A program made the translations under genes and the position numbers. From assembly GCF_037969875.1 (NCBI RefSeq), contig NZ_CP150218.1, forward strand, positions 806,001-870,000: a stretch of 64,000 bases of DNA. The letters run 5' to 3'. The stretch is from Paenibacillus sp. FSL R7-0337 (GTDB lineage: Bacteria; Bacillota; Bacilli; Paenibacillales; Paenibacillaceae). Below the pieces are notes generated by a model. The model was not told the DNA's origin. It did not search any database and saw only the letters and a program-made list of their open reading frames with translations. Positions 49,638 to 58,767 of this stretch are shown piece by piece. The first letter of the stretch is position 1. Each line of letters opens with the position of its first letter.

Positions 49638-50387
49638 ATGATTATTCTTAAATCCCCCAGAGAAATTAAAGAGATGAAGCAAGCCAGCCAAATTGTTGCC
49701 GACTGCTACCGTGAGGTGTCCAAACGGATCGTACCCGGTATCACCACGCTTGAAATTAATGATTTTGTGGCCAAACATATCACCAAGCTCGGCGGCAAGC
49801 AGTTTACCAAAGGCTACAACGGTTTCCCTGCCGAGACCTGCATATCTATTAATGATGTGGTTGCTCACGGGATTCCATCCAGCAAGCGGGTCGTGAAGGA
49901 AGGTGACTTGCTGAAGCTGGACATTGTGGCGCAATACGGAGGTTGGTTCGGAGATTCATGCATGAGCTACGCTGTGGGTGAGATCGGGCCGGAGGCGCAG
50001 AGATTAATGCAGGTTACGAAGGAATGCCTCGACCTGGGCATCGCCCGGGCTGTTCCGGGAGGACGGCTGGGTGACATCACATCGGCTATCCAGCAGCATG
50101 CCGAAGCACACGGTTATTCGGTTGTGCGTGATCTGCTGGCGCATGGCATCGGACGAAGCCTGCATGAGGAGCCGAGCTACGTGCATATCGGCACCGCAGG
50201 CAAAGGCATCCGCCTCAAAGAAGGCATGGTGTTTACGATTGAGCCCATGATTAACGAAGGCACATACCAGATCTCCATAGACGATGATGAATGGACCGCG
50301 AGAACGGCTGACGGCAAACTATCCGCGCAGTATGAGCACACCATTGCCATCACCGCAGATGGACCGCTGATTTTAACGGCCCAGTAA
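49638..50387 (+). CDS. map: methionine aminopeptidase, type I
   Basis: Removes the N-terminal Met from nascent proteins in the cytosol using two metal ions. 249 residues. Metal ligands: Asp in KLDIVAQYGGWFGDSCMSYAV (two), His in LAHGIGRSLHEEPSYVH, Glu in FTIEPMI and Glu in YEHTIAIT. It is outside the usual ribosomal-protein/adk-map cluster, so it is probably a second map paralogue. Confidence 0.93.
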   Translation: MIILKSPREIKEMKQASQIVADCYREVSKRIVPGITTLEINDFVAKHITKLGGKQFTKGYNGFPAETCISINDVVAHGIPSSKRVVKEGDLLKLDIVAQYGGWFGDSCMSYAVGEIGPEAQRLMQVTKECLDLGIARAVPGGRLGDITSAIQQHAEAHGYSVVRDLLAHGIGRSLHEEPSYVHIGTAGKGIRLKEGMVFTIEPMINEGTYQISIDDDEWTARTADGKLSAQYEHTIAITADGPLILTAQ

Positions 50388-50596
50388 TCATTGTAGTCGA
50401 CTTTAACACATAGGCTAGACCTTATTGTCCCCTTATGAATCCTAAAAGCCCTCCCGTTTCTGTCTAGGGACTGTCCCCTAATAGAATACTGGAGGGTTCT
50501 GTTTGTTACCTTTGTGACCGGGTTTTGCGGTTACGGCGTTGGATGCTGTCGCGCGATTGGGTGATTCTGCTTGTTGGGTGCTGTTTAGTGTTTTGA

Positions 50597-50628
50597 ACTT
50601 ACTATTGTGAATTTTTCATGTGTTGAAT
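50597..50628 (+). repeat. R3 repeat, copy 2 (diverged)
   Basis: ACTTACTATTGTGAATTTTT, then CATGTGTTGAAT; 3-4 substitutions relative to the other copies. Confidence 0.6.
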
Positions 50629-50691
50629 TTTTAAATACTTTTGAGTTCAAAGCAGCAGTTAGTCGGATGCTGTGGGCGCTGGAAAGATAGC

Positions 50692-51054
50692 AACTGTACT
50701 TAGTACAATAGAATGCGGTAATAACGGCTTCAAAATAGAATCTATTGTATTCCGTACAATCGAATGTTGAACAAAGGCCCTTTTTCATCCAAAACACACC
50801 ATTCTAATGTATGAAGTACAATAGAATTTCATTTCACGGTCAACTATGCGTTTTCTGTTGCAGAAAATACAATTAGTTACCTTTATCCATAATAACTATT
50901 ATGAATTTTTCATATGATGAAATTAAATAATAAAGATTTAGTTGGTTAGTTCTTTGCTCGATTCTCGCCCATACGGGCAAATTTAGTTGTACAAACTACA
51001 ATTAGTCAAGGAACTCCTTGCTTTTACCGTTTTTAATTGTACAGAATACATCTA
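50692..51054 (+). repeat. R4 block: six GTAC/TACAAT dyad boxes
   Basis: Boxes at 50692, 50739, 50801, 50856, 50982 and 51031. Typical members are ATTGTATTCCGTACAAT and AATGTATGAAGTACAAT, a TTGTA half and a TACAA half about five bases apart, commonly flanked by TAGAAT or TTAGT. Irregular spacing (about 47-126 bases) argues against a simple tandem array. Confidence 0.65.
50894..50923 (+). repeat. R3 repeat, copy 3
   Basis: AACTATTATGAATTTTT, then CATATGATGAAAT; nearly identical to the copy at 42594. Confidence 0.7.
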
Positions 51055-51190
51055 TCCCTGAAAGCTCGCCTCAAGCGAACCTCTTCCAGTCATTCATTCA
51101 GTCATTCATCCGTCCATCCATCGCCTCATCTCACTTCTAAATGAACTCACCTCTTAAGTTCTGATGCTCCCCAATTCATTTAGTCAAAAC

Positions 51191-52465
51191 TCACCCCCAG
51201 ATCTCACCCGGCAGCTTCAGCACAGTTACCTTGTCCCCGGCACATAATTGTCCGCTGTCCGGCGGGATGACGATCAGGCAGTCGCTGTCTTTGATCGTAA
51301 CCGTGACGGATGACTCGTCTACAGCGGCTGGATAAGCATAGAGCACTGCTTCGCGGATCTCCAGACGGGCACGGACATAACGGGTGAAGCTGTTGGTTCT
51401 CTTATAATCTTCACCCAGCACTACTGTCCATTCCGGCAGATACGGCTGTGCTGCCCCCTGCATCAGTCCGATGACCGGACGGGCAAACAGCTGGAATCCT
51501 ACGAAGCAGGCGCCCGGATTGCCGGATAAGGCGAGCAGGATGCTCCCGCCGCGAACGGCTGCCGTAGTGACGCTGCCGGGGCGCATGGCTATTTTATTGA
51601 ACAGCATCTCTCCACTCTGCTCACGGACCAAATCCCCCATAATATCATAATCCCCGACAGATACGCCGCCGGTAGTAATCACCAGATCGTAGCTCTCCAG
51701 TGCCATCTGCACCTTACTGCGGGCCAGCTCCAGATCATCGATGATCGCACCCAGCATCACGGGCTCACCGCCCGCTTCCCGGATTAGCGCCTCCAACATG
51801 GGAGAGTTGCTGTTGCGGATTTTGCCCGGGACTAACGGCTCGTCCACCTCCAGCAGTTCAGTTCCGGTAGCGAAGACAGCCACCTTGGGTCTGCGGCGGA
51901 CAGGAACCTCCGCCACCCCGAGCGCTGCCAGAACAGCAATTTCGCCAGCGCCGATTAGAGTCCCTTCAGGAAGCACTGGATCACCTGTTCTAAGCTCCAA
52001 ACCGCAAGGGGTAATATGCAACCCCCGCTCTTGCGGCTTACGGATACCGACATAAGTGACTCCGCCCTCCATCCGGCTCTCCGTAGCTTCCATCATAATC
52101 ACGGTGTCTGCGCCGCCTGGAATCTGAGCGCCAGTCATAATGCGCGCAGCAGTGCCAGCCGTAATCTCTCTGGAGGCTACTGCGCCGCAGGGAATGACAT
52201 CAACGACTTCAAGCCAGACCGTGTCAGGGTCCCCTGCCGCTAAAGTATCTGCCGCAATCACGGCGAAGCCGTCCATGCTGGAGCGGTCAAATGCCGGAAA
52301 AGGATGCGGTGCAGCAATAGATTCACCCAGATACCGCCCGCTGCTGCGATCCAGGGGTACAGCTTCCAGCGCAAGCAGCGCAGCATAAGGCTTAAGCCTG
52401 CCTTGCGCCACTGTAACTTGAAGCGCTGAGCGCTGAAATTTATCATTACTGTATTCGTTTGTCAC
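51191..52465 (-). CDS. moeA: molybdopterin molybdotransferase MoeA
   Basis: Inserts molybdate into adenylated molybdopterin, the last step of molybdenum cofactor synthesis. About 423 residues. Motifs: FPAFDRSSMDGFAV (substrate site), GTAARIMTGAQIPGGADTVIMME, RPKVAVFATGTELL, LVITTGGVSVGDYD, ALSGNPGACFVGFQLF. The frame is open to 52561; GTG 52465 with AAGGAGTGA upstream is chosen, ATG 52510 is an alternative. No other moa/mob gene is near. Confidence 0.92.
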   Translation of the reverse strand: MTNEYSNDKFQRSALQVTVAQGRLKPYAALLALEAVPLDRSSGRYLGESIAAPHPFPAFDRSSMDGFAVIAADTLAAGDPDTVWLEVVDVIPCGAVASREITAGTAARIMTGAQIPGGADTVIMMEATESRMEGGVTYVGIRKPQERGLHITPCGLELRTGDPVLPEGTLIGAGEIAVLAALGVAEVPVRRRPKVAVFATGTELLEVDEPLVPGKIRNSNSPMLEALIREAGGEPVMLGAIIDDLELARSKVQMALESYDLVITTGGVSVGDYDIMGDLVREQSGEMLFNKIAMRPGSVTTAAVRGGSILLALSGNPGACFVGFQLFARPVIGLMQGAAQPYLPEWTVVLGEDYKRTNSFTRYVRARLEIREAVLYAYPAAVDESSVTVTIKDSDCLIVIPPDSGQLCAGDKVTVLKLPGEIWG

Positions 52466-52651
52466 TGTTGAATTCACTCCTTCTGTTCCATCCGGTGGTT
52501 TGCTGCTCATTAAGCCAATTATGCCCCATTCTAACATGAAGACATGGCAAAAGGGATGCACTGGCCTGTAACAAGCGCATGCACCCCTTATTCAATCCCG
52601 ATTCTATTCAATTGTCTGCTGCCAGCAGCCCTGCCCTGCTCCAGTTCAAGC

Positions 52652-53158
52652 TTAAGATGCGCGGATCACTCTTACGTCAGCCGAAAGGACACTTTCACCC
52701 TCATACAGCATGAACCGTCCATTCTGCCATTCCACGCGCAGCAGCCGCGAATCATCCGACTGGTATTGCCAGACATGCTGCTCCCCGCCGTTCATATAAG
52801 GCGTCTGCCCGGTAACGGCGGCATACCCTTCATATTCTTCCTCCAGGTAGAAGGTCCGGTCATCCAGCTCCAGGGTAGCCGGGACCTCGGAAGGACTGTC
52901 CAGACGCCCGTCTATCGGGTGATACAATCTGTATTGCAGCTCTTCCCGCTCTTCTATATACAGATAGGCGATCCGGCTCCCGTCGCGCAGTGTCAGTACA
53001 ACTGCATTACGGCCGCTCGTCTTCGTCCGGCCCGTCACTTCATAGGTGACCAGGGAGACCTCACAGATATCTCCGGGAGACAGAGTCAGCATGCTTGCGG
53101 GCGCTTTAGGCGCCTCCGGCTTCGAGAACAGATTGCCGATTCTTTTCCAAAGACCCAA
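52652..53158 (-). CDS. DUF4178 domain-containing protein
   Basis: About 168 residues. Short basic N-terminus MGLWKRIGNLFSKPEAP, then a strand-rich DUF4178 domain (LTLSPGDICEVSLVTYEVTGR...TLRDGSRIAYLYIEEREE...LELDDRTFYLEEEYEGYAAV). TTG 53158 lies 9 bases after AGGAGG and is preferred over the two ATGs (53167, 53164) that touch it. DUF4178 co-occurs with PspA and DUF350 in membrane-stress loci (family knowledge), exactly as here. Confidence 0.8.
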   Translation of the reverse strand: MGLWKRIGNLFSKPEAPKAPASMLTLSPGDICEVSLVTYEVTGRTKTSGRNAVVLTLRDGSRIAYLYIEEREELQYRLYHPIDGRLDSPSEVPATLELDDRTFYLEEEYEGYAAVTGQTPYMNGGEQHVWQYQSDDSRLLRVEWQNGRFMLYEGESVLSADVRVIRAS

Positions 53159-53196
53159 AGCCATCATCCTCCTACAGATTGGTACGCTAATCTTTC

Positions 53197-53607
53197 TTAT
53201 CCGCGAATAAAGGCCGCAATAATCAATGCTCCGGTCACATGCAGCGAGCCTGCCATCAGGCCGTAGCCGACCTTGCCAAGCTGGGTGCCATGATCCAGTT
53301 CAAGATTCCCCCACCGGCTCAGGAGCTGCTCTACCGTCTTCTCCAGCACGAATAACAGGACAAAAGATACTATAGAGACTATAAGGGCGGTCCCGAGCCG
53401 GTTCGCCGCAGCAATGGATGCCGATAAAATATAGCCTTGTGACAGCAGCTTCAACACCAGCCGGGTAGTCACGGCCATATTCCCCGCCTTCAGCTCTTCC
53501 ATATCATTATAACGGGTAAACAACGAATCCACGAGCATCAGCACACACAGCAGCACTGCGCCGCTGACCGTCCATACTACCATGGACACCAGGGTATCGA
53601 AATCCAT
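53197..53607 (-). CDS. DUF350 membrane protein
   Basis: About 136 residues with four membrane helices (VWTVSGAVLLCVLMLVDSLF, GYILSASIAAANRLG, LIVSIVSFVLLFVLEKTVEQLL, GLMAGSLHVTGALIIAAFIRG). DUF350 proteins accompany PspA and DUF4178 genes and are thought to act in membrane maintenance. ATG 53607 begins the family-like MDFDTLVSMVVWT; GGAG is close upstream. Operon with the genes on both sides. Confidence 0.8.
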   Translation of the reverse strand: MDFDTLVSMVVWTVSGAVLLCVLMLVDSLFTRYNDMEELKAGNMAVTTRLVLKLLSQGYILSASIAAANRLGTALIVSIVSFVLLFVLEKTVEQLLSRWGNLELDHGTQLGKVGYGLMAGSLHVTGALIIAAFIRG

Positions 53608-53658
53608 TACTCCAGCCCCCGCTTGTTCATATTTCCTAACCGGTAAGACAAACATAAA

Positions 53659-53694
53659 GCGAAGGAGAAACCGCTGGTTCTGTCTCCCCTTCGC
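53659..53694 (-). other. hairpin between pspA and DUF350 genes
   Basis: GCGAAGG-aga pairs with TCT-ccCCTTCGC; weak T-rich tail. Possibly a leaky terminator that sets pspA above the downstream genes. Confidence 0.5.
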
Positions 53695-53733
53695 CTGTGG
53701 ACAATTGCCTGAAGTCCGGCTTATGCCAATATG

Positions 53734-54402
53734 TTATTGTTTCTCGTATTGCTTCATCAGCGCAGCCAGCTCATCTTCAACCGCCTGGTCTTTGCCTAGC
53801 TTCTCGAACTCATCATCCAGCGATTTGTTGCCCGAGCTCATCTCGTTGCTGGCTTCTGCCTGTGCTTCGGCCTGCAGCATCTTGTCTTCCATCCGTTTGA
53901 GTCCGGCAGAAGCAGAGTCGGAGCTGAAGCCGCTCATCGCTTTGTTGATTTCGGTCTGCGCCTTCGCAGCGTTGTAACGGGCAACGAGTGTCTCCCGCTT
54001 GTTCTTCATCTGGGTAAGCTGTTTGCGCATTTCGTCGAGCTTGCCGCGCAGATTGTCGGCGGAAGCCTTGTTCTGGTCGAAGCTGGCCTTGTACTCTACA
54101 AGCTTGGCTTCAGCCGATTTCTTCTCTTCAAGAGCACGGCGGGCCAGATCGGCGTTACCGGCTTGAGCGGCTGCATGAGCTTGCTGATTACGCTTGTTCA
54201 CCAGCGCTTCCTGCTCTTCGTACAATTGTTTGAATTTCTTCTCAATAGCGATCTGGGCAGCTACCGCTTTCTCGGCATCCTCCAGATCCTCCGTCATGTC
54301 ACGAATGTACTGGTCGGTCATTTTAACCGGATCTTCTGCTTTATCAATAATCGCATTCACATTGGACATGGTCAGATCACGCAATCTTTTAAATATAGAC
54401 AT
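53734..54402 (-). CDS. pspA: phage shock protein A family (PspA/IM30)
   Basis: Peripheral membrane protein that oligomerises to protect stressed membranes. 222 residues, almost entirely coiled coil, with the N-terminal amphipathic helix (MSIFKRLRDLTMSNVNAIIDKAEDPVKM) and the family stretch DQYIRDMTEDLEDAEKAVAAQIA. GGAGGAATG precedes the ATG. Head of the PspA-DUF350-DUF4178 unit. Confidence 0.93.
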   Translation of the reverse strand: MSIFKRLRDLTMSNVNAIIDKAEDPVKMTDQYIRDMTEDLEDAEKAVAAQIAIEKKFKQLYEEQEALVNKRNQQAHAAAQAGNADLARRALEEKKSAEAKLVEYKASFDQNKASADNLRGKLDEMRKQLTQMKNKRETLVARYNAAKAQTEINKAMSGFSSDSASAGLKRMEDKMLQAEAQAEASNEMSSGNKSLDDEFEKLGKDQAVEDELAALMKQYEKQ

Positions 54403-54470
54403 GGTTCATTCCTCCAAAAGTAAAGTTAGTGGTTCAATGGTATCTTTTACGCAGAGAGAAGAGGATCGTT

Positions 54471-54821
54471 TCAAAAATTTGTTCCGGTCTTCTGCACTAA
54501 ATATTGCTCCACCTTATCATTCACAATATTTACGACCTCCAGGATGCCCTCTTTGCTCAGATCGTCATAGTGAATGCCCATCACAACCGTGACTGTCCGG
54601 TTCAATGCGGCAGCAGCCTTAAGCGCAATGGCTTCACTGATCGTATGCTCCTTATGATGGGGAACGGCAGAGGTCATCACCCGCACGAGGTCTCCGTCCA
54701 TGTACGCTGTACTTGCGGCACCGATATGGCGCACACCCCCGGTAATCAGCAGCAGCAGATCACGGCCCACCTCGGTCTCGGATAACACAATATCATCAGG
54801 ATGCACCGGATTCATTGGCAA
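54471..54821 (-). CDS. LpdD-like (prenylated-flavin chaperone-like) domain protein
   Basis: About 116 residues, small alpha/beta protein: DLLLLITGGVRHIGAASTAYM, VMTSAVPHHKEHTISEAIALKAAAALNRTVTVVMGIHYDDLSKEGI. The layout resembles the LpdD/proteasome-assembly-chaperone-like family; I hold this call moderately. TTG 54821 with GGGGAG 6 bases upstream is chosen; the frame is open to 54890. It lies between pyrD and pspA on the same strand but after a terminator. Confidence 0.6.
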   Translation of the reverse strand: MPMNPVHPDDIVLSETEVGRDLLLLITGGVRHIGAASTAYMDGDLVRVMTSAVPHHKEHTISEAIALKAAAALNRTVTVVMGIHYDDLSKEGILEVVNIVNDKVEQYLVQKTGTNF

Positions 54822-54877
54822 GCTGAACTCCCCTCCCTTTATATTAACCATAGGCTGTAGAGATCTCTCATTCTGCG

Positions 54878-54917
54878 GCAAAAAGATCATTGTATACCGG
54901 CTTGCTGCCTATACAAT
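54878..54917 (-). terminator. intrinsic terminator of pyrK-pyrD
   Basis: ATTGTATA pairs with TATACAAT across a 13-base loop, then GATCTTTTT; it overlaps the pyrD stop codon. Confidence 0.7.
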
Positions 54918-55841
54918 ACCACGGATCTCATCCAGTGAGGAAATATTCTCTTCCTCCATAAACTGCTGCAATTCTTCTACAAGCGTACTGCCCGCCCGCA
55001 AATTCATGAAGTTGTAGGTTCCAACCTGTATTATAGTGGCCCCAGCCATAATAAATTCAATAATATCCGTAGCCGAAGTGATGCCGCCCATACCGATTAC
55101 CGGAATGGTTACCCTGCGGGATACCTGATGCACCATACGCAGAGCCACCGGCTTAATCGCCGGTCCGGACAGTCCCGCATAGAGGTTATTGAACACACTG
55201 CGGCGGCGGCGGACATCAATCTTCATCCCGGAGATCGTGTTGATCAGAGAGACGGCGTCCGCGCCCTCTGCTTCGCACATCACTGCCATCTCTGCGATAT
55301 CCTCGGCATTCGGCGACAGCTTCACGGCCAGCGGCAGGCTTGTAGCCGCCCGTACCGCACGAACCACTTCCTGGGCTGCCGGAGTTTTGATGCCAAAAGC
55401 AATCCCGCCCTCCTTCACGTTCGGGCAGGAGATATTCAGCTCAATCATATCCACGGCCGGCTTTCCGGCCAGAAGACGGGCATCCGCATCACGCTGAATC
55501 AGTTCAGCACCCAGTACGTAATCCGCCAGCGTGTTGCCGCCAAGGTTCACGATACGTGCGGTATCCAGTGTCTCCCAATACGGAAGTTCCTTGGCCAGAA
55601 AAGCTTCTACACCAGGATTCTCAAGTCCTACGCTGTTCAGCATCCCGGAAGGGGTCTCATAGACGCGGATTCCGGGATTACCGGCTTTGGCATGAAGCGT
55701 AAGCCCTTTGCCGGAGATTCCGCCAAGCAGTGAAACATCATATAACCGGCCATATTCACGGCCGAAACCGAAGGTGCCGGAAGCCATCACAATCGGGTTC
55801 TTGAAGGATACACCGGCAATCGTTGCAGTTGTATTAATCAT
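54909..55841 (-). CDS. pyrD: dihydroorotate dehydrogenase B, catalytic subunit
   Basis: Oxidises dihydroorotate to orotate (pyrimidine synthesis) using FMN, passing electrons to PyrK and NAD. 310 residues: [42 protein letters not shown] with the class 1B catalytic cysteine, [33 protein letters not shown] 55841 with GAGGAGG upstream; overlaps the pyrK end by 8 bases. Confidence 0.95.
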   Translation of the reverse strand: MINTTATIAGVSFKNPIVMASGTFGFGREYGRLYDVSLLGGISGKGLTLHAKAGNPGIRVYETPSGMLNSVGLENPGVEAFLAKELPYWETLDTARIVNLGGNTLADYVLGAELIQRDADARLLAGKPAVDMIELNISCPNVKEGGIAFGIKTPAAQEVVRAVRAATSLPLAVKLSPNAEDIAEMAVMCEAEGADAVSLINTISGMKIDVRRRRSVFNNLYAGLSGPAIKPVALRMVHQVSRRVTIPVIGMGGITSATDIIEFIMAGATIIQVGTYNFMNLRAGSTLVEELQQFMEEENISSLDEIRGIV

Positions 55842-56538
55842 GGAATAATACCTCCTCAGCCAGGAAGACAGGACCGTCTGCACAGGCTTTGCGCTGCCCG
55901 TCCTTGCAGGAGACGCTGCAGACCAGACAAGCGCCGATGCCGCAGGCCATCCTGTTCTCCAGGGACAGATAGACGTCTGGGCGCTTACCTGCGGTATCTA
56001 GGGCTATGCCCTTGAGCTGTGCAGCCTTCAGCATCGGATGCGGGCCGCAGACGAAGATATGGTCATACGCCGAGAAATCCACGCTGTCCAGGATCAGTCC
56101 GCCTACATCGACGGTCAGCTCAGCAGCCAGAGGACGGAAGGCTTCAGTACGGAATGGCTCACGGCTGAAGCCGAGATAGATATCGCTTCGCGGAAGCTTC
56201 TGCGCACAATAATACAGCGGAGCAATTCCGATCCCCCCGCCCACTAACGCAACCTTACCTTCTACCTGCGGGAAGCCTGTACCGAACGGCCCCTCCAGCT
56301 CCACCGGATCGCCCGGATTCAATCCGGCAAGGATCTCAGTACCCTCGCCTACTATGTGATACAAGAATTCAACACCGTTATCATTCACCTGATGTATGCT
56401 AAGGGGTCTTGACAGCAGCGGATAGGCTCCCCATGCCCGCAGCATGTAGAACTGACCCATCTCCCCGCTGTTCCCCCCTTCAACTACCAGGTGGTATACT
56501 CCTTCAGCCAGCCGCTCATTACTAATCACCGTCGCCAC
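55834..56538 (-). CDS. pyrK: dihydroorotate dehydrogenase B, electron-transfer subunit
   Basis: FAD and [2Fe-2S] subunit linking PyrD to NAD. 234 residues: flavin motif [15 protein letters not shown] region [22 protein letters not shown], and the cluster Cys in [14 protein letters not shown]...ACADGPVF. The frame opens at TTG 56556, but GTG 56538 has AAGGAG 9 bases upstream. pyrK-pyrD are normally inside the large pyr operon; here they stand as a separate two-gene unit. Confidence 0.94.
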   Translation of the reverse strand: MATVISNERLAEGVYHLVVEGGNSGEMGQFYMLRAWGAYPLLSRPLSIHQVNDNGVEFLYHIVGEGTEILAGLNPGDPVELEGPFGTGFPQVEGKVALVGGGIGIAPLYYCAQKLPRSDIYLGFSREPFRTEAFRPLAAELTVDVGGLILDSVDFSAYDHIFVCGPHPMLKAAQLKGIALDTAGKRPDVYLSLENRMACGIGACLVCSVSCKDGQRKACADGPVFLAEEVLFHD

Positions 56539-56624
56539 GTTATCAAGCTCCTTCAAATTTAATCTTATTAACCATGCCTTAGAAGGAACTTAAAATCTGT
56601 GACATTATTCACAAATGATGCCCT

Positions 56625-57665
56625 CTATTTCTTGTTCCAGATTCCGCGCACATAGGGTGCGGGCAGATCGGACGAATCAATTCCGCCCAGCGCCTCAGCA
56701 GCATGAAGCGTCCAGTACGGGTCACTGAGCAGGCCTCTGCCTACAGCTACAAGCTCTGCCTTCGCTTCCGTTATCACAGCCTGCGCTTCCTCATAGGACT
56801 CCAGGCGTCCTACAGCGATAACGGGGACCTGTAATCCACTGCGTATGTACTCGGCAAGCCCCACCTGATAGGCTGATCCTGCATTAGGGCCGCCATTCGA
56901 GCCTATCGGCCCCTCCCCGCCCGAGGATACATGGAACAGGTCTACGCCTGCATCCTTATAGCGGCGGCAGAATTCCAGCGCATAAGCTTCATCATAACCG
57001 CCCTCCACATATTCCTTGGCGGACACCCGCATGATTAGCGGCATCTCAGCCGGCAGTACCTCACGCACTGCCTCTACCACCTGTTCCCCGAACAAGATGG
57101 GGTCTTGGCCATACTCATCATCCCGGACGTTGGAGAGCGGGGAATGGAACTGGTGGATGAGGTATCCATGGGCTCCATGCAGCTCGACAGTATCGAATCC
57201 CGCTTCAACCGCGCGCCGCGCCGCTTCCCGGAAGGCGATAATCAGCTCCGCAATCTCTTCACGGCTAAGCGCCTTGGGCATAGCATAGTTGCCGTCGAAC
57301 GGAATCGCTGAAGGAGCAACCGGCGGGGCGGCATCGACAGCTTTGCGACCGGCATGACCGAGCTGAATCGCTATCTTCGCTCCAAAGGCATGAACGGCCT
57401 CCGTTAACCGCTTGTACGCCGGAATCTGTCCATCGTCCCAGATCCCGGTGTCCTGATTGGTGATCCGTCCATCGGGGTGAACTCCACTCATCTCTACAAT
57501 AATAAAGCCTGTCCCGCCGACAGCACGGCTGACATAATGCACATGATGCCAGTCTGTGGGAACACCGTCCTGCTTCTCAACCGCATACTGGCACATCGGC
57601 GGCATAACCACGCGGTTCTTCAGGGTTAAAGCCTTAAGTTCATAAGGTGTAAACAAATCAGCCAT
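56625..57665 (-). CDS. namA: NADPH dehydrogenase NamA (YqjM), old yellow enzyme family
   Basis: FMN-dependent ene-reductase that reduces activated C=C bonds and xenobiotics. 346 residues. LKNRVVMPPMCQYAVEKQDG has the YqjM-type Cys that tunes the flavin, QLGHAGRK, the substrate-binding pair in ELHGAHGYLIHQF, VGRGLLSDPYW near the end. ATG 57665 starts the family N-terminus MADLFTPYELKALTLKNR; the frame is open to 57710. Single gene. Confidence 0.93.
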   Translation of the reverse strand: MADLFTPYELKALTLKNRVVMPPMCQYAVEKQDGVPTDWHHVHYVSRAVGGTGFIIVEMSGVHPDGRITNQDTGIWDDGQIPAYKRLTEAVHAFGAKIAIQLGHAGRKAVDAAPPVAPSAIPFDGNYAMPKALSREEIAELIIAFREAARRAVEAGFDTVELHGAHGYLIHQFHSPLSNVRDDEYGQDPILFGEQVVEAVREVLPAEMPLIMRVSAKEYVEGGYDEAYALEFCRRYKDAGVDLFHVSSGGEGPIGSNGGPNAGSAYQVGLAEYIRSGLQVPVIAVGRLESYEEAQAVITEAKAELVAVGRGLLSDPYWTLHAAEALGGIDSSDLPAPYVRGIWNKK

Positions 57666-57844
57666 GCTTGTCTCATCCTTCCCGTATCTATGATCCATCT
57701 CAGTATACAACGATTTGGGAAAGTGATAAATCTTTGAATACTCTGCAGATGGTACGGCATCGGCATAAATTCACGGCTGCTTGGAAATAACAACCCTTAT
57801 ATTCTAAACTAACCGGACCCGTGGTTGGAGGAGGCATCGTCCTG

Positions 57845-58744
57845 ATGAAACTGACAATATTCCGCCGCATTGTGCTGTTTATATCTGTCATTGCCTTGGC
57901 CCTGTCTGCACCTGCTGCTGAGCTAGTATCTGTCTCTGCAGCAGCAGCGGCAGATAGTCCTGCGCCAGTGCCGGCACAAGAGATCCTGCCATCTTCCCGG
58001 CCCCGAGCTTCTATTGAAGACGAAACGGCGGTGCCGGCCGGATCGTCAGCCTTCCAATCTTCAGTAAGCCGCCATAAAAAGAGCAAGGGCCTCTCCCTCA
58101 GCCAATTGCTGCGCAAATACCCGGAGACCCTCAAGACCCAGGGTCCCCGCCGTAAAATGATCGCTCTTACCTTCGATGATGTGCCTGATCCGCGCTTCAC
58201 CCCGCAGCTCCTGGATGTGCTGCGTAAATATAAAGTCAAAGCCACCTTCTTCGTGGTCGGCAGCCGTGCGGAGAAGCACCCTGCCTTGGTAGCACGGATG
58301 ATCCGCGAAGGCCATGCCATCGGCAACCACTCCTATAATCACCCCCAGTTCAGCAAGCTGAGTATGAATGCCTTCCGCATCCAGATTATCCGCACGGAGA
58401 ATATTCTGCAGCTGCTGGCCGGATACAAGCCGAAGCTGATTCGCCCGCCGTATGGCGATATCAACGAGCCGCAGGTGAAGTGGGCGAAGTCACATGGCTA
58501 TAAGCTGGTGAACTGGAACGTTGACTCGCTCGACTGGAGAGGACTGTCCAAAAATCAGGTCAAGCACAATATCCTCTCCCGGGCCGGCAGAGGGGCTATT
58601 ATCCTTCAGCACGGGGGCGGCGGCAGAGGCAGTAACCTCCAAGGGACGCTGCAGGCGCTGCCAGAGATCATCGGCATTCTGCGGCAGCGGGGATACAGCT
58701 TCGTGACCGTTCCCCAGATGCTCCAGGTCAGCAAGAGCAAATAA
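57845..58744 (+). CDS. polysaccharide deacetylase (NodB domain)
   Basis: 299 residues. N-terminal signal peptide, a Pro/Ser/Ala-rich stretch, then a NodB domain: LTFDDVPD (catalytic Asp, variant of TFDDGP), GNHSYNHPQFSKLS (metal His pair), RPPYGDIN and ILQHGGGGR. Probably deacetylates peptidoglycan or another N-acetylated glycan outside the membrane. ATG 57845 has GGAGGAGG 10 bases upstream. R1 copy 4 begins 24 bases after its stop. Confidence 0.88.
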   Translation: MKLTIFRRIVLFISVIALALSAPAAELVSVSAAAAADSPAPVPAQEILPSSRPRASIEDETAVPAGSSAFQSSVSRHKKSKGLSLSQLLRKYPETLKTQGPRRKMIALTFDDVPDPRFTPQLLDVLRKYKVKATFFVVGSRAEKHPALVARMIREGHAIGNHSYNHPQFSKLSMNAFRIQIIRTENILQLLAGYKPKLIRPPYGDINEPQVKWAKSHGYKLVNWNVDSLDWRGLSKNQVKHNILSRAGRGAIILQHGGGGRGSNLQGTLQALPEIIGILRQRGYSFVTVPQMLQVSKSK

Positions 58745-58767
58745 CCGCTTGATCATTAGAGTCCTAA

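Larger units (their letters stand above)
50388..51190. other. 803-bp gene-free stretch with R3 and R4 repeats
   Basis: Contains R3 copies 2 and 3 and six R4 boxes. A short TAGGG-actgt-CCCCTA dyad lies near 50464. The only open frame over 60 codons (50585-50797 minus) has no ribosome binding site and is probably spurious. Confidence 0.6.

Noticed and set aside
50585-50797. 70-codon minus-strand frame in the repeat-rich intergenic region
   Set aside because: No ribosome binding site; overlaps R3 and R4 repeats; composition unlike a gene.
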